Source of the DNA: Smithellaceae bacterium
GTDB lineage: Bacteria; Desulfobacterota; Syntrophia; Syntrophales; Smithellaceae
Length of the DNA stretch: 7,491 nt
Direction of reading: 5' to 3'
NCBI GenBank assembly: GCA_028704195.1
Contig: JAQVLL010000087.1
Location: 1 to 7,491, forward strand
Shown here piece by piece: positions 6,068 to 7,491 of the stretch. The notes beneath the pieces are model-generated. The model worked only from the letters and a program-made list of their open reading frames with translations, made no database searches and was not told the origin of the DNA. Each line of letters starts with the position of its first letter. Position 1 is the first letter of the stretch. Both the position numbers and the translations under genes were made by a program.

Positions 6068-6562
6068 ATGAGAATAAGAAATTTATTGCCGGCAGTGCAA
6101 AGACCGGACAGAAGTGATGTCGATCATCCCTTCTATTCTTTGCAGCGTCAGATGAACAGTTTATTCGATGATTTCTTCACTGGATTTGATATGTCGCCTC
6201 GTTCGCTCAGAGCTGGAGAATACACGGCTTTCATTCCGTCTATCGACGTGAAGGAAAGTGACAAAGAATTTACGGTTCGCGCCGAGCTTCCGGGAGTGGA
6301 GGAGAAGGACATCGAAGTGACTGTCACCAATGATGCCGTAACGATCAAGGGTGAAAAGAAGGAAGAAAAAGAAGACAAGGGTAAAAATTATTACTATATG
6401 GAACGATCCTACGGTTCCTTTAATCGAGTGATACCTCTCACTTCAGAAACAGATGCGAACAAGGCTGAGGCCAGTTTTAAAAACGGCATCTTAAACATCA
6501 TCGTTCCCAAGAGCCAGACAGCAAAGGCAAAGGGAACGAAAGTTCCGATTAAAGGATCCTAA
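6068..6562 (+). CDS. hsp20: Small heat-shock protein, Hsp20/alpha-crystallin family (third of three)
   Basis: From ATG 6068 this is a 164-residue Hsp20 of the common bacterial type. The N-terminal arm (1-55) contains PFYSLQRQMNSLFDDFFTGF (21-40), the hydrophobic region that drives oligomer formation and client binding. The alpha-crystallin domain runs from PSIDVKESDKEFTVRAELPG (57-76) through VTVTNDAVTIKGEKKEEKED (84-103), YYYMERSYGSFNRVIPL (108-124) and ASFKNGILNIIVPK (135-148). The C-terminal VPI (159-161) is the I-x-I-like anchor. The charged EKKEEKEDKGK segment before YYYMERSYGSF is typical of this subclass, which differs from the two preceding genes. It is 130 bases from the second copy, behind a folded leader, and may be read from the same promoter. 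A strong terminator follows 4 bases after the stop. Confidence 0.95.
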   Translation: MRIRNLLPAVQRPDRSDVDHPFYSLQRQMNSLFDDFFTGFDMSPRSLRAGEYTAFIPSIDVKESDKEFTVRAELPGVEEKDIEVTVTNDAVTIKGEKKEEKEDKGKNYYYMERSYGSFNRVIPLTSETDANKAEASFKNGILNIIVPKSQTAKAKGTKVPIKGS

Positions 6563-6566
6563 CCAC

Positions 6567-6595
6567 AAAAAAAGCCGGGATACCCCGGCTTTTTT
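6567..6595. terminator. Bidirectional intrinsic terminator between hsp20 and thiolase
   Basis: GCCGGG (6574-6579) pairs with CCCGGC (6584-6589) around a 4-base ATAC loop, flanked by seven A on the left and six T on the right. A-T pairing extends the stem by six. Read rightwards it ends the hsp20 transcript; read leftwards the A run becomes a T run and it can end the thiolase transcript, whose stop codon is about 50 bases away. Confidence 0.95.
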
Positions 6596-6646
6596 GCTTT
6601 CTATATGCAGGCCCCACTATTGCCGCAGGACGGCATGCATCGAAAA

Positions 6647-7491
6647 TTAAATCTGCAGGTTCTCAATAACCGTGGCCACACCCAAACCTCCTCCGCAGCA
6701 GGAGCTGAAGCATCCGTACCTGCCGCCTTTTTTCATCAGCTCACGCATGGTGAAGATACCGATACGGGCACCCGAAGCACCGTTGGGATGACCGAAAGAT
6801 ATTGCGCCACCGTTGGGATTCCACTTTTCCCAATCCACTTTTTCTCCAGTCTGTTTTTCCAGTTCAGCGGCCACCGCCAGATTCTGGACAGCAAAAGCCT
6901 CATTGCATTCTATCACATCCATCTGGCTCAATTTTAAGCCGGCTTTTTTAAGTGCCTGGGGCACGGCATACGCGGGCGCGATCCCCATGATTTTTGGATC
7001 GACACCGCAGTCACCGCCGGCCAGCCATTTCGCCCAGGGGGTTAAACCCAACTGTTCGGCTTTTTCTCTGGTCATCATCAAAACAAAAGCAGCACCGTCA
7101 TTGCGGCCGGAAGAATTGCCGGCGGTAACCGTTCCGTCTTTGACGAAAGCCGGCGGAAGTTTGGCCAGTCCTTCCATCGTAGTGTCAGGACGGGGAAACT
7201 CATCCATTTTGAACTCTATCGGTGGTTTCTTGCCCTGTGGCACCATGATCGGAAGAATGTCTTCGGCGCAGAAACCGGATTCAACAGCTTTTTTAGCACG
7301 CTGCTGGCTCCGATAAGAAAATTCATCCTGTGCCTCCCGGGTTATGTTGTACATTTTCTGGAGTGCTTCCGCTGTAAAGCCCATGTTCATCGTAGCAGCG
7401 TCCCTGGAAGGAGCGAGTGAATAGGCAATCGGCAACGGAGGAATCATGCGGAAAGGTTCTGTGGTCATCGGAAAACGGCAAGGAGCCTGGC
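6647..7491 (-). CDS. Thiolase (acetyl-CoA C-acetyltransferase / acyl-CoA thiolase), C-terminal part, cut by the window edge
   Basis: The frame stays open to the right edge, giving the last 280 residues of a protein that is usually about 390-400 long. The ATG at 7468 is internal, because the preceding codons (QAPCRFP) continue the frame. Thiolases join or cleave acyl-CoA units in fatty-acid or butanoate metabolism in the cytoplasm. The fragment shows TVTAGNSSGRNDGAA (121-135), NEAFA (196-200), GGAISFGHPNGASGAR (227-242) with the catalytic His234, and SCCGGGLG (263-270), whose Cys264 fits the C-x-G-G-G catalytic position. The nucleophilic Cys near residue 90 is outside the window. GHPNG has Asn where Ile is usual. 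Whether it is a biosynthetic or degradative enzyme cannot be told. It converges on the hsp20 genes and shares their terminator; no functional link to them is evident. Confidence 0.95.
   Translation of the reverse strand, partial: QAPCRFPMTTEPFRMIPPLPIAYSLAPSRDAATMNMGFTAEALQKMYNITREAQDEFSYRSQQRAKKAVESGFCAEDILPIMVPQGKKPPIEFKMDEFPRPDTTMEGLAKLPPAFVKDGTVTAGNSSGRNDGAAFVLMMTREKAEQLGLTPWAKWLAGGDCGVDPKIMGIAPAYAVPQALKKAGLKLSQMDVIECNEAFAVQNLAVAAELEKQTGEKVDWEKWNPNGGAISFGHPNGASGARIGIFTMRELMKKGGRYGCFSSCCGGGLGVATVIENLQI

Noticed and set aside
6584..6600. A sigma-54-like GG/GC pattern in CCCCGGCTTTTTTGC
   Set aside because: The spacing between GG and GC is wrong and the bases belong to the intrinsic terminator.
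6621..6635. Hairpin TGCCG-CAGGA-CGGCA downstream of the thiolase stop
   Set aside because: A five-base stem without a T run on either strand; the adjacent bidirectional terminator is a much better stop signal.
6813..7316. A 167-codon plus-strand frame across the thiolase
   Set aside because: It is antisense to conserved thiolase motifs, with composition expected of a shadow frame and no start signal.

Overview
The window looks like chromosomal DNA from a Gram-negative, probably anaerobic bacterium, and a deltaproteobacterial lineage (Desulfobacterota, perhaps near the Syntrophales) is my best guess. The Gram-negative call rests on a phosphoheptose isomerase (LPS inner-core heptose synthesis) and on a lipoprotein whose +2 residue favours the outer membrane. 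The lineage is inferred from gene flavour and context only. I see no mobile element, RNA gene or CRISPR array.

Layout: from the left, five genes read leftwards on the minus strand. In transcription order they are gmhA, grpE and dnaK (tightly spaced, closed by a strong intrinsic terminator), then a separate pair: an orphan periplasmic-binding-protein-like lipoprotein and surE, which runs off the left edge. A 263-base divergent intergenic region follows, and from it three small heat-shock protein (Hsp20) genes read rightwards. They end at a symmetrical hairpin that can also stop transcription arriving from the convergent gene on its right. That gene is a thiolase on the minus strand, cut by the right edge.

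The genes form a proteostasis cluster. The Hsp20 proteins would hold unfolding proteins, and DnaK with its exchange factor GrpE would refold them. No dnaJ, hrcA or CIRCE operator is visible here. The two divergent promoters look alike: both have TTGACA and the decamer TTCATATATT, arranged as an inverted pair about 120 bases apart, which suggests the two chaperone arms are switched on together. The presence of gmhA as first gene of the grpE-dnaK unit ties envelope LPS synthesis to the chaperone operon.

The least ordinary points are the matched divergent promoters, a two-codon reading frame with an excellent ribosome-binding site just ahead of gmhA, and a folded leader in front of the third hsp20 gene that could pair with its Shine-Dalgarno sequence. 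None amounts to a clearly new system. The coding genes are conventional members of known families.
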